A DNA stretch of 41,982 bases from DAHUZL01 sp035533215 (lineage in GTDB: Bacteria; Chloroflexota; Dormibacteria; Aeolococcales; Bog-877). The stretch's first letter is position 1, and every line of letters starts with the position of its first letter. The translations under genes and the position numbers were made by a program. The DNA lies in assembly GCA_035533215.1 (NCBI GenBank), contig DATLUG010000012.1, positions 1-41,982 on the forward strand. Reading direction: 5' to 3'. Below, piece after piece: positions 17,167 through 27,240 of the stretch. The notes under the pieces were generated by a model. The model was not told the origin of the DNA, searched no databases, and saw only the letters and a program-made list of their open reading frames with translations.

Positions 17167-17397
17167 TCAGGCGACCGGGACGGCGCCCCGCTGCTGGAGG
17201 GCCCGGGTCGCGGCGATCCGGCAGCCGAGCTGGTCGAGCACCGCATCCAGTTCGTCCTGCAGGTCGGGATCGAGCGGGATGGGGTGGTTGTCGAGCTCGC
17301 GCAGCAGCGCCGAGAGGCGGAGCGCCTTCTGCTCGATCTTGGCAACCACCTGACGCGGGTCGTCCACCGGACTCAGCGACGGACTTGGATGGTCCAC
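17167..17397 (-). CDS. Small conserved-looking helical protein
   Basis: A 76-residue acidic-to-neutral protein, largely predicted helical: DDPRQVVAKIEQKALRLSAL, RELDNHPIPLDPDLQDELDA, VLDQLGCRIAATRALQ. The GTG start at 17397 is supported by a perfect AGGAGGT seven bases upstream, which makes it a convincing gene despite its size. The pattern suggests a helical hairpin or coiled coil for protein-protein contact; there is one Cys and no membrane segment. I do not recognise the family. It precedes tRNA-Arg on the same strand and lies downstream of an AT-hook-like gene. Confidence 0.65.
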   Translation of the reverse strand: MDHPSPSLSPVDDPRQVVAKIEQKALRLSALLRELDNHPIPLDPDLQDELDAVLDQLGCRIAATRALQQRGAVPVA

Positions 17398-17599
17398 GGA
17401 CCTGACCTCCTGGTGAGGGATGGGGCCGCCCCGGGGCCCTGCGACTCCCGCCGCCCGCTGGCGGTCGCCCTGCCATCGTAGGCGGCGCGGAGATGGATGT
17501 CGAGGCCGTGGGTGGGCACTGGATTCCAGCCGCGTCCGGGAGCAGGGAGGGCGCTGCCCGTCAGCCGGCGCTGCTTCGCGACCGGGCCTGGGGCACCGT

Positions 17600-17926
17600 T
17601 CAGACGACGCTGCGCCGGGGCCGTCCGCGCCGTCTCGGGGCGATCCCGCTCAGCGCCTCCGTCAGCTGGGTGAGGGTGTCGTGAAGGGCGGCGTTCTCCC
17701 GGCGCAGCCGGTCGTTGTCGGCGACCAGCGTTTCGACTCGGGAGACGATCTCCTCCACCACCGACCCCGCCGGCGCCGCTGCGACCCGGGGGCGCCGTCC
17801 TCGGCGCGCCCGCGGGATGCTGTTCTCCGCTCCCTCGGCGACCGGCACGCGCCGGGGACGTCCCCGGCGGACCGGCGACGGTGCCGGGACCGCGACCTCT
17901 GCGTTCAATTCCACGCCCCCGATCAT
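17600..17926 (-). CDS. Small basic protein with AT-hook-like motifs and a coiled coil
   Basis: A 108-residue protein with GRP-type basic motifs: RRGRPRR at about 20-26, RRGRRPR at 41-47 and RRRGRPRR at 98-105. Between the last two lies a leucine/valine heptad segment (VVEEIVSRVETLVADNDRLR, then RENAALHDTLTQLTEAL). AT-hooks with an R-G-R-P core bind the minor groove, so a dimeric nucleoid-associated or regulatory DNA-binding protein is plausible; this is inference. The ATG at 17926 has no ribosome-binding site. TATGAT (17927-17922) overlaps it and stands seven bases before an in-frame GTG at 17914, so a leaderless start four codons in is an alternative. It is divergent from tRNA-Leu. Confidence 0.6.
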   Translation of the reverse strand: MIGGVELNAEVAVPAPSPVRRGRPRRVPVAEGAENSIPRARRGRRPRVAAAPAGSVVEEIVSRVETLVADNDRLRRENAALHDTLTQLTEALSGIAPRRRGRPRRSVV

Positions 17927-17993
17927 ACGAAACGGCCGCGGGCGCCCCTGCGGACCGAACCCGCCGGCCGACGGTGGTGTCCCGGGGAACCGT

Positions 17994-18002
17994 TGCTATA
18001 CT
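17994..18002 (+). promoter_or_regulatory. Extended -10 promoter of tRNA-Leu
   Basis: TGCTATACT combines the TG extension with a near-consensus -10 hexamer 43 bases before the mature tRNA. The -35 region is poor, as expected for an extended -10 promoter. Confidence 0.6.
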
Positions 18003-18045
18003 CCGGCGGCGCCGGACGACCCCGAGCCGCGGCCAGCTCCGAGCG

Positions 18046-18127
18046 GCGCGGATGGCGGAATCGGTAGACGCGCGGGGCCTAGGACCCCGTGGGGTGACCC
18101 GTCCGAGTTCGAGCCTCGGTCCGCGCA
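18046..18127 (+). tRNA. tRNA-Leu (anticodon TAG)
   Basis: An 82-base class II tRNA: acceptor GCGCGGA with TCCGCGC and A73, Leu-type D-arm GGCGGAATCGGTAGACGC, a long variable arm (TGGGGTGACCCG) and a T-loop with GTTCGAG. The anticodon stem CGGGG/CCCCG encloses CCTAGGA, giving TAG. Position 33 is C where U is almost universal, which deserves checking. CCA is not encoded. Confidence 0.9.
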
Positions 18128-18212
18128 CGACGGGGCGGGCGGCGAGCGGCCCAGGCCGTGGGCGGCGCCGGCGAGATCGGGCCCGCGGGGTGGCACAGAT
18201 GGCGGTGATGGG

Positions 18213-19520
18213 ATGACCACGGCGGTGACGACCCCGCTGGAGGTGGCGGTCGATCGACGCGCCGGCTCGGAGGCCGTCCTGACCGTGGTGGCCCCGGCCG
18301 CCGAGGTGGAGCGGGCGGTGGAGCGGGCCATCCGGCGCCTTGCCGGACAGGTCCGGATCGCCGGATTCCGCCCCGGCCACGCGCCCCGGGCGGTCCTCGA
18401 GCGCACCGTCGGCTGGCCGGCGATCCGTCAGGAGACGGTGGACCTGCTCCTCCCGGAGGTCTGGGCCCGAGCCCTGGCCGAGACCGGCCTGGAGCCGGTC
18501 ACCCCGCCGGAGGTTGGGGAGGTCACCCTCGAGCAGGGGGAGCCGTTCCAGTTCACCGCCACGGTGGTGGTCCGTCCCGAGGTGGAGCTGGGCGGCTACC
18601 GCGCCCTCCGGGTCCCCCTTCGACCGGATCCGGTCACCGGACGGGACGTCGAGGCCGCCGTCGAGCTCGTCCAGCGCGAGCACGCTGTGCTCTTCGACGC
18701 CGGCGAGCGACCGATCCAGGCCGGTGACCGCGTCACCGCCGACCTCACCATGCACCGCGACGGCCAAGCCGTCGGCGGGGGAGGGCGGACCCAGACCCTG
18801 GACCTCGACCCCGGGGTGGTGCTCCCGGGCCTCGCCGATGCCCTGATCGGCCTCCGGGTGGGGGAGGCCCTGGAGACCGACCTCACCCTTCCGGAGGACT
18901 ACCCAGAGGCGGACCTGCGGGGAGCCCGGGTGACCGTCCGGGGCACGGTGCGGCAGGCGCAGGCGAAGGAGCTGCCTCCGATCGACGACAACCTCGCCTC
19001 GATCGCCGGCCTCGGGGAGTCGCTGGACGACCTCCGCACCGCCCTGCGGGAGCGCCTCCAATCGGCGGCGGCCGAGCTCGCCGCCTCCCGGCGCGAGAAC
19101 CTGGTCCTGGAGGAGGCGCTGCGGTTGGCCTCGGTCGAGGTGCCCGAGGCGATGATCCAGCGCGAGGTCGACCGCCAGCTGCGCGACCTCGAGCTCCGCC
19201 TGGGGGGAGCCGGGATCTCGGTCGAGCAGTACCTGCAGGCGACCGGCCAGAGCCTGGAGCAGGTCCGTGGCCAGCGCCGCCAGCCCGCCACCGAGCGGGT
19301 GAAGCTGGAGCTCACCCTGGAGGCGGTGGCCCGCGCCGAGGGACTGGAGGTCGCCGACCCCGACGTGGAGGGCGCGCTGGGCCAGCTCTTCCGGCGCGGC
19401 GACCGAGCCCGCCGCGACCAGGCCCGCCCCGCCCTCCGCCGGGAGCTGCTCTGGAGGAAGGCCACCGATCGCCTGGTCGCGATCGCGGACGGCCAGGGCG
19501 AGGCCGGCCCCGACCTATAA
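18213..19520 (+). CDS. tig: Trigger factor, ribosome-associated chaperone/PPIase
   Basis: A 435-residue protein of normal trigger-factor length. The N-terminal ribosome-binding domain carries the signature loop as IAGFRPGHAPRAVLE (GFRxGxxP), which docks on ribosomal protein L23. The FKBP-like PPIase domain follows at about 155-235 (IQAGDRVTADLTMHRDGQ, LPGLADALIGLRVGE), then the long helical C-terminal chaperone arms. It binds nascent chains as they leave the ribosome and helps them fold. ATG 18213 is chosen from the conserved N-terminus (TTAVTTPLEVAVDRR). It sits 85 bases after tRNA-Leu and just before clpP-clpX, the classic tig-clpP-clpX order linking folding to degradation. Confidence 0.96.
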   Translation: MTTAVTTPLEVAVDRRAGSEAVLTVVAPAAEVERAVERAIRRLAGQVRIAGFRPGHAPRAVLERTVGWPAIRQETVDLLLPEVWARALAETGLEPVTPPEVGEVTLEQGEPFQFTATVVVRPEVELGGYRALRVPLRPDPVTGRDVEAAVELVQREHAVLFDAGERPIQAGDRVTADLTMHRDGQAVGGGGRTQTLDLDPGVVLPGLADALIGLRVGEALETDLTLPEDYPEADLRGARVTVRGTVRQAQAKELPPIDDNLASIAGLGESLDDLRTALRERLQSAAAELAASRRENLVLEEALRLASVEVPEAMIQREVDRQLRDLELRLGGAGISVEQYLQATGQSLEQVRGQRRQPATERVKLELTLEAVARAEGLEVADPDVEGALGQLFRRGDRARRDQARPALRRELLWRKATDRLVAIADGQGEAGPDL

Positions 19521-19521
19521 T
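19516..19521 (+). promoter_or_regulatory. Possible -10 box for clpP
   Basis: A perfect TATAAT overlaps the tig stop codon 96 bases before the clpP start. No good -35 or TG extension is visible, so it could be chance (it is made of the Leu and stop codons), but it is well placed for an independent clpP transcript. Confidence 0.35.
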
Positions 19522-19616
19522 CCGGCCACGGCGAGCCCCCGGGATACCCGGCCTCGCACGGGCCCACACCCCGGTCGAACCCGCCCGAGGCGGGCGGCCT
19601 CGCACAGGAGCCCTCC

Positions 19617-20324
19617 ATGGCGCTCATCCCGATGGTCATCGAGACCACCAACCGAGGCGAGCGGGCCTTCGACATCTATTCGCGCCTGCTCAAGGACCGC
19701 ATCATCTTCATCGGCACGCCGATCGACGACCAGATCGCCAACCTGGTCATGGCCCAGCTCCTCTACCTCGAGAGCGAGGACGAGGAGCGGGACATCTCCC
19801 TCTACATCAACAGCCCCGGAGGGAGCGTCTCGGCCGGGTTCGCCATCTACGACACGATGCAATACGTCAAGCCCCGGGTCAGCACCACCTGCATGGGCCT
19901 GGCGGCCTCGATGGCGTGCCTCCTGCTGGCCGGCGGTGACGCCGGCCTCCGCTTCTCCCTCCCCAACACCCGGATCCTCATGCACCAGCCCTCGGGGGGC
20001 TTCTCCGGTCAGGCCAGCGACATCCAGATCCACGCCCGCGAGATCCTCCGCCTGCGCAAGACCCTCGACGAGATCCTGGCCAAGCACACCGGCAAGCCGG
20101 TGGAGCAGATCACCACCGATTCCGACCGCGACTTCTACATGTCCCCGGAGGAGGCCCAAGCCTACGGCATCATCGACCACATCATCCAGAGCCACCGCGC
20201 CAGCCCCGACGGGATCGGGGCGGTGTCCGACGGGGCACCCCGGCCGGAGTCCGTCTCGGCCGCTGCCGGGGGCGACGCGACCCCCGCCGCCGGGGGTGGA
20301 GCTGCGGGCGGCAGGGCCGGCTAG
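19617..20324 (+). CDS. clpP: ATP-dependent Clp protease proteolytic subunit
   Basis: A 235-residue ClpP. The catalytic triad is complete: Ser98 in MGLAASMAC, His123 in RILMHQPSGG, and Asp172 in SDRDFYMS. The handle region GQASDIQIHAREILRLRKTL and the strand YINSPGGSVSAG are canonical. ClpP forms two stacked heptamers that degrade proteins unfolded by ClpX or ClpC. The start has AGGAG six bases upstream. Compared with typical ClpP (about 195-210 residues) it has an extra Ala/Gly/Pro-rich tail of about 40 residues after HIIQSHRASPDG, probably disordered. The adjacent clpX encodes its partner unfoldase. Confidence 0.96.
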   Translation: MALIPMVIETTNRGERAFDIYSRLLKDRIIFIGTPIDDQIANLVMAQLLYLESEDEERDISLYINSPGGSVSAGFAIYDTMQYVKPRVSTTCMGLAASMACLLLAGGDAGLRFSLPNTRILMHQPSGGFSGQASDIQIHAREILRLRKTLDEILAKHTGKPVEQITTDSDRDFYMSPEEAQAYGIIDHIIQSHRASPDGIGAVSDGAPRPESVSAAAGGDATPAAGGGAAGGRAG

Positions 20325-20414
20325 CTCGGGTTGGGTGGGCCGATGGGACGGCGCCGTGAGCGACGGTGATCGATGGAGCGCCCACCCGACGATGCCACGC
20401 GGTACGCTGGCGGC

Positions 20415-20623
20415 GTGAGCGTGGGCACTAGGCGGCCGCCGGGCCTCCCCGGGCTGGTTCGGGCGATCACCCGCGTCGACGCCCCCCAGTGCAACTTCTG
20501 CGGCGCCTCCGCCGCCGCGGTCGCCCTGGTCGCCGGCCGGGCTCGCACCCAGGCGTTCATCTGCCCGGCGTGCGTCGAGCAGTTCGCCGCCCAGCTGGGC
20601 GGCGAGCTCCCGGAGCCGGCGGC

Positions 20624-20627
<4 letters not shown>
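20415..20627 (+). CDS. Stand-alone ClpX-type C4 zinc-finger protein
   Basis: About 70 residues from GTG 20415 (an in-frame ATG at 20373 is the alternative). It contains CNFCG at 26-30 and FICPACVEQF with Cys50 and Cys53, a C-x2-C-x20-C-x2-C finger. This closely parallels the N-terminal zinc-binding domain of ClpX (C-x2-C-x18-C-x2-C, also ending IC..C.E), including the VAG segment between the Cys pairs. It overlaps clpX by ATGA, so the two are translationally coupled. TACGCT (20403-20408) six bases before the GTG suggests a leaderless start. ClpX zinc domains dimerise and bind adaptors and substrates; a free copy could be an adaptor or a competitor. That role is inference. Confidence 0.65.
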
Positions 20628-21874
<1,247 letters not shown>

Positions 21875-21875
21875 C

Positions 21876-21898
21876 CGCGGCCGCCTCCCGCGGCCGCG
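21876..21898 (+). terminator. Hairpin after clpX
   Basis: CGCGGCCGC and GCGGCCGCG form a 9-bp stem around CTCCC, starting two bases after the clpX stop. It lacks a T-run but is well placed to end the clp transcript. Confidence 0.55.
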
Positions 21899-21969
21899 CG
21901 ATCGGGGATCCGCTCCTTGGCGCCGGGGCCCGACCGAGGGACCACGGTCACGGTCGTGCGGCGCTCCCG

Positions 21970-21975
21970 TAGACT
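21970..21975 (+). promoter_or_regulatory. Possible -10 box for metE
   Basis: TAGACT lies about 65 bases before the metE start and matches the TA-N-ACT hexamers seen before maf, the bS22 gene and tRNA genes in this window. No -35 is clear. The short leader leaves no room for a SAM or cobalamin riboswitch downstream of it. Confidence 0.45.
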
Positions 21976-22040
21976 GGAGCTCCGGCCGACACCGGCGCGG
22001 CCGTCGGCCGCCGCTCGAGTGGGGCCGAGCGAGGAGGATC

Positions 22041-24437
22041 ATGACCACGGCGTCGAATCTCGGCTTCCCCCGGATCGGGGCCACCCGCGAGCTGAAGTGG
22101 GCGCTGGAGCGCCAGTGGGCGGGGACCGTGGGCGGTGACCAGCTGCTCGCCACCGCCGCTGAGCTGCGTCGTCGCCACTGGCAGCTCCAGCAGCAGGCCG
22201 GGATCGACCACATCCCCAGCAACGACTTCTCCCTCTACGACCACGTCCTCGACACCGCACTGATGGTTGGCTGCATCCCCGACCGCTTCGGCTGGGACGG
22301 CGGTGCCACCGACCTCGACCTGGCCTTCGCGATGGCGAGGGGCCGCGAGGCGGGGCCCGACCGCCCGGCGGCGGCCGCGCTCGAGATGACCAAGTGGTTC
22401 GACACCAACTACCACTACCTCGTGCCCGAGCTGGCACCGGGGCAGACCTTCCGGCTCGCCAGCCGCAAGCCGGTGGCGGAGTTCACCGAGGCGCTGGCCG
22501 TCGGGGTGAAGACTCGCCCGGTCCTCCTCGGCCCGGTGAGCTTCCTCCTCCTCGCCAAGCAGCGTCAGGACGGCGGGGCCGCCCTGGGTGCCGCCGGCCA
22601 GGCCCCCGACGCCAGCCGGGCCGCTCGCCTCGAACGGCTGGATGCGCTCGTGCCGGTGTACGCCGCGGTCCTCGGCGCGCTTCGCGAGGCGGGGGCGGAC
22701 TGGGTCCAGGTCGACGAGCCCTGCCTGGTCGGCGACCTGCCGGTCGCCGCACTGGAGGCGATGGGACGCGCCTACACAGAGCTGGCCGCCTCCGGCCGCG
22801 GGCTTCGGCTGCTGCTGGCCACCTACTTCGGCTCCCTGGGTCCGAACCTGGAGACCGTCTGCGAGCTGCCGGTCGACGGACTCCACATCGACTGCGTTCG
22901 CGCCCCCGAGGCGCTGCCGCGGGTGCTCGATGCCCTCCCCGAGGGCATGACCCTCCAGCTCGGGGTGGTCGACGGCCGCAACGTCTGGCGCACCGACCCC
23001 GACCGGGCCCTGCCCCTGGTCCGGTCCGCGGTGGCGCGCCTCGGCCCTGACCGGGTCCAGCTGGCGCCGTCGTGCTCCCTGATGCACGTTCCGGTGAGCC
23101 TGGCGGCCGAGCGCGGGCTCGACCCGGACCTCAGGACCTGGCTCGCGTTCGCCACCGAGAAGCTCGGCGAGGTGGTGAGCCTGGCCCGCGCCGCGGACGG
23201 CGGCCCCGGGGGTGAGCCCGACGAACTGCAGCGAGCGCGCGACGCCGCGGCGGAGCGGCGCCGCTCGCCGGCGGTCCACGACCCCGCGGTCGCGAGCCGG
23301 CTGGAGCAGGTGCCGACCATGGCGGCCGGCCGGCCGGAGGCGCTGGCCGAGCGCCGCCGGGTCCAGGACCAGGCGCTCGGGCTCCCGCTGCTGCCCACCA
23401 CCAGCATCGGCTCCTTCCCCCAGACGGCCGCCCTGCGGGCCGCCCGGGCTCAGCGGCGGGCCGGCGAGCTGGACCAGGCCGCCTACGAGCGGGTCCTGGA
23501 GACCGCGATCGCCGACGGGATCCGGATCCAGGAGGCGGCGGGACTGGACGTCCTCGTCCACGGCGAACCGGAGCGCTCCGACATGGTCGAGTACTTCGCC
23601 GAGCAGCTGGCGGGCTTCGCCGTCACCCGCCACGGCTGGGTGCAGTCGTACGGGTCGCGCTGCACCCGCCCGCCGGTGATCTTCGGCGACGTCAGCCGGC
23701 CTCACCCCATGACCGTGACCTGGACCGTGTTCGCCGCCGGCAGGACCGAGCGCCCGGTCAAGGGGATGCTGACGGGGCCCACCACCATCGTGCAGTGGTC
23801 CTTCGTGCGCGACGACGTGCCCCGGGCGACCGTCGCCCGTCAGATCGCGCTGGCGCTCCGCGACGAGGTGGAGGACCTGGAGGCGGCCGGGATCCGCATC
23901 ATCCAGGTGGACGAACCGGCCCTCCGCGAGGGGCTGCCGCTGCGCCGCGCCGACCACCCCGCCTACCTCCACTCGGCGGTGGAGGCCTTCCGGATCGCGA
24001 CCGGGGCGGTCGGCCCGGAGACCCAGATCCACACCCACATGTGCTACGCGGAGTTCGGGGACATCCTCCCAGCCATCGCGGAGCTCGACGCCGACGTGCT
24101 CTCGATCGAGGCCGCGCGCTCGCAGATGGAGCTGCTGGAGGGCTTCGCCCGGCACGGCTTCCCGGGCCAGGTCGGTCCCGGGGTGTGGGACATCCACTCG
24201 CCGGTCGTCCCCACCGAGGCCGAGATCGTGGAGCGTCTGGAGCGGGCGCTGTCGGTGCTGCCGGCAGCCCAGCTCTGGGTCAACCCCGACTGCGGCTGCA
24301 AGACCCGGAGGTGGGCCGAGGTCGAGCCCTCCCTCCGCCATCTCGTCGCTGCCGCCCGGCGGGTCCGGACCGAGCGCGGGCTCCCCGCGGCGAGGGGACC
24401 CCGCTCCCCGGTGGGCGCCCGCCCGGCGTCGGCCTGA
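22041..24437 (+). CDS. metE: Cobalamin-independent methionine synthase
   Basis: A 798-residue enzyme that transfers a methyl group from 5-methyltetrahydropteroyltri-glutamate to homocysteine, the last step of methionine synthesis. The N-terminal half begins NLGFPRIGATRELKWALE and forms the first barrel. The C-terminal catalytic barrel starts LPLLPTTSIGSFPQTAALR and contains the zinc ligands His and Cys in HTHMCYAEFGDI and Cys in WVNPDCGCKTR, plus the substrate loop IQVDEPALREGLPL. It is slightly longer than the E. coli enzyme, mainly through inserts near the domain linker and an Ala/Pro tail. GAGGAGG precedes the ATG. valS follows 62 bases downstream on the same strand. Confidence 0.96.
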   Translation: MTTASNLGFPRIGATRELKWALERQWAGTVGGDQLLATAAELRRRHWQLQQQAGIDHIPSNDFSLYDHVLDTALMVGCIPDRFGWDGGATDLDLAFAMARGREAGPDRPAAAALEMTKWFDTNYHYLVPELAPGQTFRLASRKPVAEFTEALAVGVKTRPVLLGPVSFLLLAKQRQDGGAALGAAGQAPDASRAARLERLDALVPVYAAVLGALREAGADWVQVDEPCLVGDLPVAALEAMGRAYTELAASGRGLRLLLATYFGSLGPNLETVCELPVDGLHIDCVRAPEALPRVLDALPEGMTLQLGVVDGRNVWRTDPDRALPLVRSAVARLGPDRVQLAPSCSLMHVPVSLAAERGLDPDLRTWLAFATEKLGEVVSLARAADGGPGGEPDELQRARDAAAERRRSPAVHDPAVASRLEQVPTMAAGRPEALAERRRVQDQALGLPLLPTTSIGSFPQTAALRAARAQRRAGELDQAAYERVLETAIADGIRIQEAAGLDVLVHGEPERSDMVEYFAEQLAGFAVTRHGWVQSYGSRCTRPPVIFGDVSRPHPMTVTWTVFAAGRTERPVKGMLTGPTTIVQWSFVRDDVPRATVARQIALALRDEVEDLEAAGIRIIQVDEPALREGLPLRRADHPAYLHSAVEAFRIATGAVGPETQIHTHMCYAEFGDILPAIAELDADVLSIEAARSQMELLEGFARHGFPGQVGPGVWDIHSPVVPTEAEIVERLERALSVLPAAQLWVNPDCGCKTRRWAEVEPSLRHLVAAARRVRTERGLPAARGPRSPVGARPASA

Positions 24438-24499
24438 GCGAGGGAGGCCGGGCTCCTGCCGCCGCCCCCCGAGGGGGCCCGGCCGCCGGTCGACGGACG

Positions 24500-27196
24500 A
24501 TGGAGAAGCAGTTCAGCGCCAGGAGCGAGGAGCAACACTGGCGCGGGGTGTGGGAGCGGCTCGGGATCGGGCATGCCGACCCCGCCCGTTCGCGGCCACC
24601 CTTCAGCATGGCGCTGCCGCCGCCCAACATCACCGGACGGCTCCACCTCGGTCACGCCACCAACGGCGCCCTCCAGGACGCCCTCGCCCGCTTCCACCGC
24701 ATGGGTGGTGAGGAGGTGTGCTGGGTGCCGGGCACCGACCACGCCGCGATCGCCACCCAGAACGTCATCGAGCGCCAGCTTGCCGAGGAGGGCACGACCA
24801 AGGAGGCGATCGGCCGGGCCGCCTTCGCCACCCGGGTCGACGCCTGGTACGAGCAGGTCCAGGGAGAGATCCTGGAGCAGCTCCGCCGGCTGGGCACCAC
24901 CTGCGACTGGCCCCGGGCCCGCTTCACCCTCGACGACCCCTACGTCCACGTGATCCGGCGGGTCTTCAAGGAGCTCTTCGACGCGGGCCTCATCTACCGC
25001 GGCCCACGCATCGTCAACTGGTGCCCGCGCTGCGGCAGCGCGATCTCCGACGAGGAGATCGACTTTCGCGAGCACCACGACACCTTCTACTTCGTCCGCT
25101 ACCGCGCCGCCCAGCCCGGCTCCGCCGGCGGCGGCTCGGAGGCGGAGCCCGACGGGATCACGGTCGCCACCGCCCGGCCGGAGACGATCCCTGCCGACGT
25201 GGCGGTCGCGGTCAATCCCCAGGACCCCCGCCACGCCGGGCTGGTGGGTCGGAGCGTCCTGGAGCCGCTCACCGGTCGCGCGATCCCGGTCATCGCCGAC
25301 GCCATGGTCCGGATCGACGTCGGCACCGGGGCGCTGAAGATCACCCCCGGGCACGCCCCCGACGACTACGAGATCGGCCAGCGCCACGGACTTCCGGTCG
25401 TCAGCGTCATCGACCTCGCCGGCCGGCTGCGCACCCCCGACCTGCCCGAGCTGGACGGGCTCACGGTGGCCGCGGGCAGGGAGCGGGCCGCCGCTCTGCT
25501 GCGCCGTGCGGGCGCGATGGTGCGCGAGGAACCGCTCGTGCACATGGTGGGCCACTGCGATCGCTGCGGCACCGTCATCGAACCGCTGGTCACCCCCCAG
25601 TGGTGGTGCCGGATGGCGGAGCTGGCGGGGCCGGCGGCGGCGGCGGTGCGCACCGGGGCGATCCGCTTCCACCCCGCCCGCTTCAGCGACGAGTACCTGG
25701 GCTGGCTCGACGGGCTGCGCGACTGGTGCGTGAGCCGCCAGCTCTGGCTGGGACACCGGATCCCGGTCTCGACCTGTGACCAGGGTCACGGGTTCAGCTG
25801 GGTGGACGAGCCCCACCTGTGCCCGACCTGCGGGTCCACCGTCCTCGCCCACGACCCGGACGTCCTCGACACCTGGTTCTCCTCGGCGCTCTGGCCCTTC
25901 GCCATCCTCGGCTGGCCCGACGCCACCCCCGAGTTCCGCCGCTTCTATCCCACCAGCGTGCTCAGCACGGCGCGGGGGATCCTCCGCCTCTGGGTGGCCC
26001 GGATGGTGATGACGGGGCTCCGCTTCACCGGCGAGGTCCCCTTCCGCGACGTCCTCATCCACGCCACCGTCCTGGCCCCCGACGGCCAGGTCATGAGCAA
26101 GTCCAGGGGCAACGGGGTGGACCCCCTGGAGATGGTCGAGCGCCACGGGGCGGACGCGGTCCGCGCCTGGGCGGCCCAGATCGCGATGGGCACCCAGGAC
26201 ACCCGCTTCGACGAGCGCCGAATCGAGAGCTGGGCGCGGTTCGCCAACAAGCTCTGGAACATGACCCGGATGCTCTGGGACCGGCTCCCCCGCGACGGCG
26301 AGGACCGGATCCTGCTCGGCGCCGAGCCGGAGCGGAGCGGGCTCGAGCTCGCCGACCGTTGGATCCTGGCTCGAACCTGCGCGGTGCTGGAGGGGGTCAC
26401 CGGCGCGTACCGGCGCTACGACCTCAGCGACGCCATCGAGGCGCTCTACGAGTTCAGCTGGCACGAGCTCGCCGACTGGTACTGGGAGCTGGTCAAGGAC
26501 CGCCTCGCCACCCAACCGGCGGCTGGCTGGGTCGCTGGGTCGGTGCTGCTGGCGACCCTGGCCGCGCTCCACCCGATCATGCCGTTCGTCACCGACGCCT
26601 GTGCCAGCCGCTTCGCCGGCCGGGCCCCGACCCTCGACCTCGCCGGCTGGCCGGCGCTCCCCGCCACCTGGCGCGATCCCGAGTCGGTGGCCCGGATGGG
26701 GCAGGTGCTCGACGTCACCCGGGCCCTTCGCTCCGCGCTCCAGGAGTCCCTCGGTGCCGCGCGCCCGAGGCGGCGCGGGCCACTCGCCACGGCGCGGCTG
26801 CGCCGGGGGCCAGACGCCGTCGCGAGCGACCCCGGCCGCGCCTATGTCGCCCGGATGGCGGGAGTCGAGTGGCACCTGGACGAGGCCGACGGTCCCGGCG
26901 GCCACGTCCTGGTGGCCGGCGCCAGCGAGCTGGTGTGGCATGCGATCGCGGAGGGCGGGGCCGGTCCCGACCCCGCCCAGGCCGCCCGCGACCTGGAGCG
27001 GGTGGAGGCACACGTCGCCGCCCTCGCCGCCAACCTCGCCGGCCCGTTCGCGGAGCGCGCCCCGGCCGGGGTGGTCGCCGCCGAGCGGGCCAAGCTGGCC
27101 GACGCCGAGCGCCGGGCCGAGGTGCTCCGCGCGAGCCTGGCGGGCGGCGGGAACGGGGACCGGCCCGCGGGCGGGGGACCGGGGCCGGTCCGCTGA
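24500..27196 (+). CDS. valS: Valyl-tRNA synthetase
   Basis: An 898-residue class I aminoacyl-tRNA synthetase. The HIGH motif appears in PPPNITGRLHLGHATNGALQ and the KMSKS motif in VMSKSRGNGVDP. Zinc-type Cys pairs occur in NWCPRCGS, HCDRCG and CPTCG. The editing (CP1) domain includes TVATARPETIPADVAVAVNP, which hydrolyses mischarged Thr-tRNA. The C-terminus carries the Val-specific helical arm (LERVEAHVAALAANLAG, VVAAERAKLADAERRAEVL), which separates it from IleRS and LeuRS. One oddity is STARGILRLWVARM where VTGYDILFFWVARM is usual, replacing an Asp near the active site. ATG 24500 gives the standard N-terminus EKQF. No T-box leader fits in the short upstream gap. Confidence 0.95.
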   Translation: MEKQFSARSEEQHWRGVWERLGIGHADPARSRPPFSMALPPPNITGRLHLGHATNGALQDALARFHRMGGEEVCWVPGTDHAAIATQNVIERQLAEEGTTKEAIGRAAFATRVDAWYEQVQGEILEQLRRLGTTCDWPRARFTLDDPYVHVIRRVFKELFDAGLIYRGPRIVNWCPRCGSAISDEEIDFREHHDTFYFVRYRAAQPGSAGGGSEAEPDGITVATARPETIPADVAVAVNPQDPRHAGLVGRSVLEPLTGRAIPVIADAMVRIDVGTGALKITPGHAPDDYEIGQRHGLPVVSVIDLAGRLRTPDLPELDGLTVAAGRERAAALLRRAGAMVREEPLVHMVGHCDRCGTVIEPLVTPQWWCRMAELAGPAAAAVRTGAIRFHPARFSDEYLGWLDGLRDWCVSRQLWLGHRIPVSTCDQGHGFSWVDEPHLCPTCGSTVLAHDPDVLDTWFSSALWPFAILGWPDATPEFRRFYPTSVLSTARGILRLWVARMVMTGLRFTGEVPFRDVLIHATVLAPDGQVMSKSRGNGVDPLEMVERHGADAVRAWAAQIAMGTQDTRFDERRIESWARFANKLWNMTRMLWDRLPRDGEDRILLGAEPERSGLELADRWILARTCAVLEGVTGAYRRYDLSDAIEALYEFSWHELADWYWELVKDRLATQPAAGWVAGSVLLATLAALHPIMPFVTDACASRFAGRAPTLDLAGWPALPATWRDPESVARMGQVLDVTRALRSALQESLGAARPRRRGPLATARLRRGPDAVASDPGRAYVARMAGVEWHLDEADGPGGHVLVAGASELVWHAIAEGGAGPDPAQAARDLERVEAHVAALAANLAGPFAERAPAGVVAAERAKLADAERRAEVLRASLAGGGNGDRPAGGGPGPVR

Positions 27197-27240
27197 CGAT
27201 GGATCGCGCCGGCGGCCACCGACGGCCGTAGGGCGACCAC

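Noticed and set aside
21875..22040. A riboswitch before metE
   Set aside because: The leader after the likely -10 is about 60 bases, too short for known SAM or cobalamin riboswitches, and no aptamer core is visible.
24438..24499. A T-box leader before valS
   Set aside because: The gap is only 62 bases and contains no T-box (TGGNACC-like) sequence.
24044..27013. A 989-codon open frame on the minus strand
   Set aside because: It lies opposite metE and valS and encodes low-complexity Gly/Ala/Arg/His sequence; it is open only because the real genes use G/C-ending codons.
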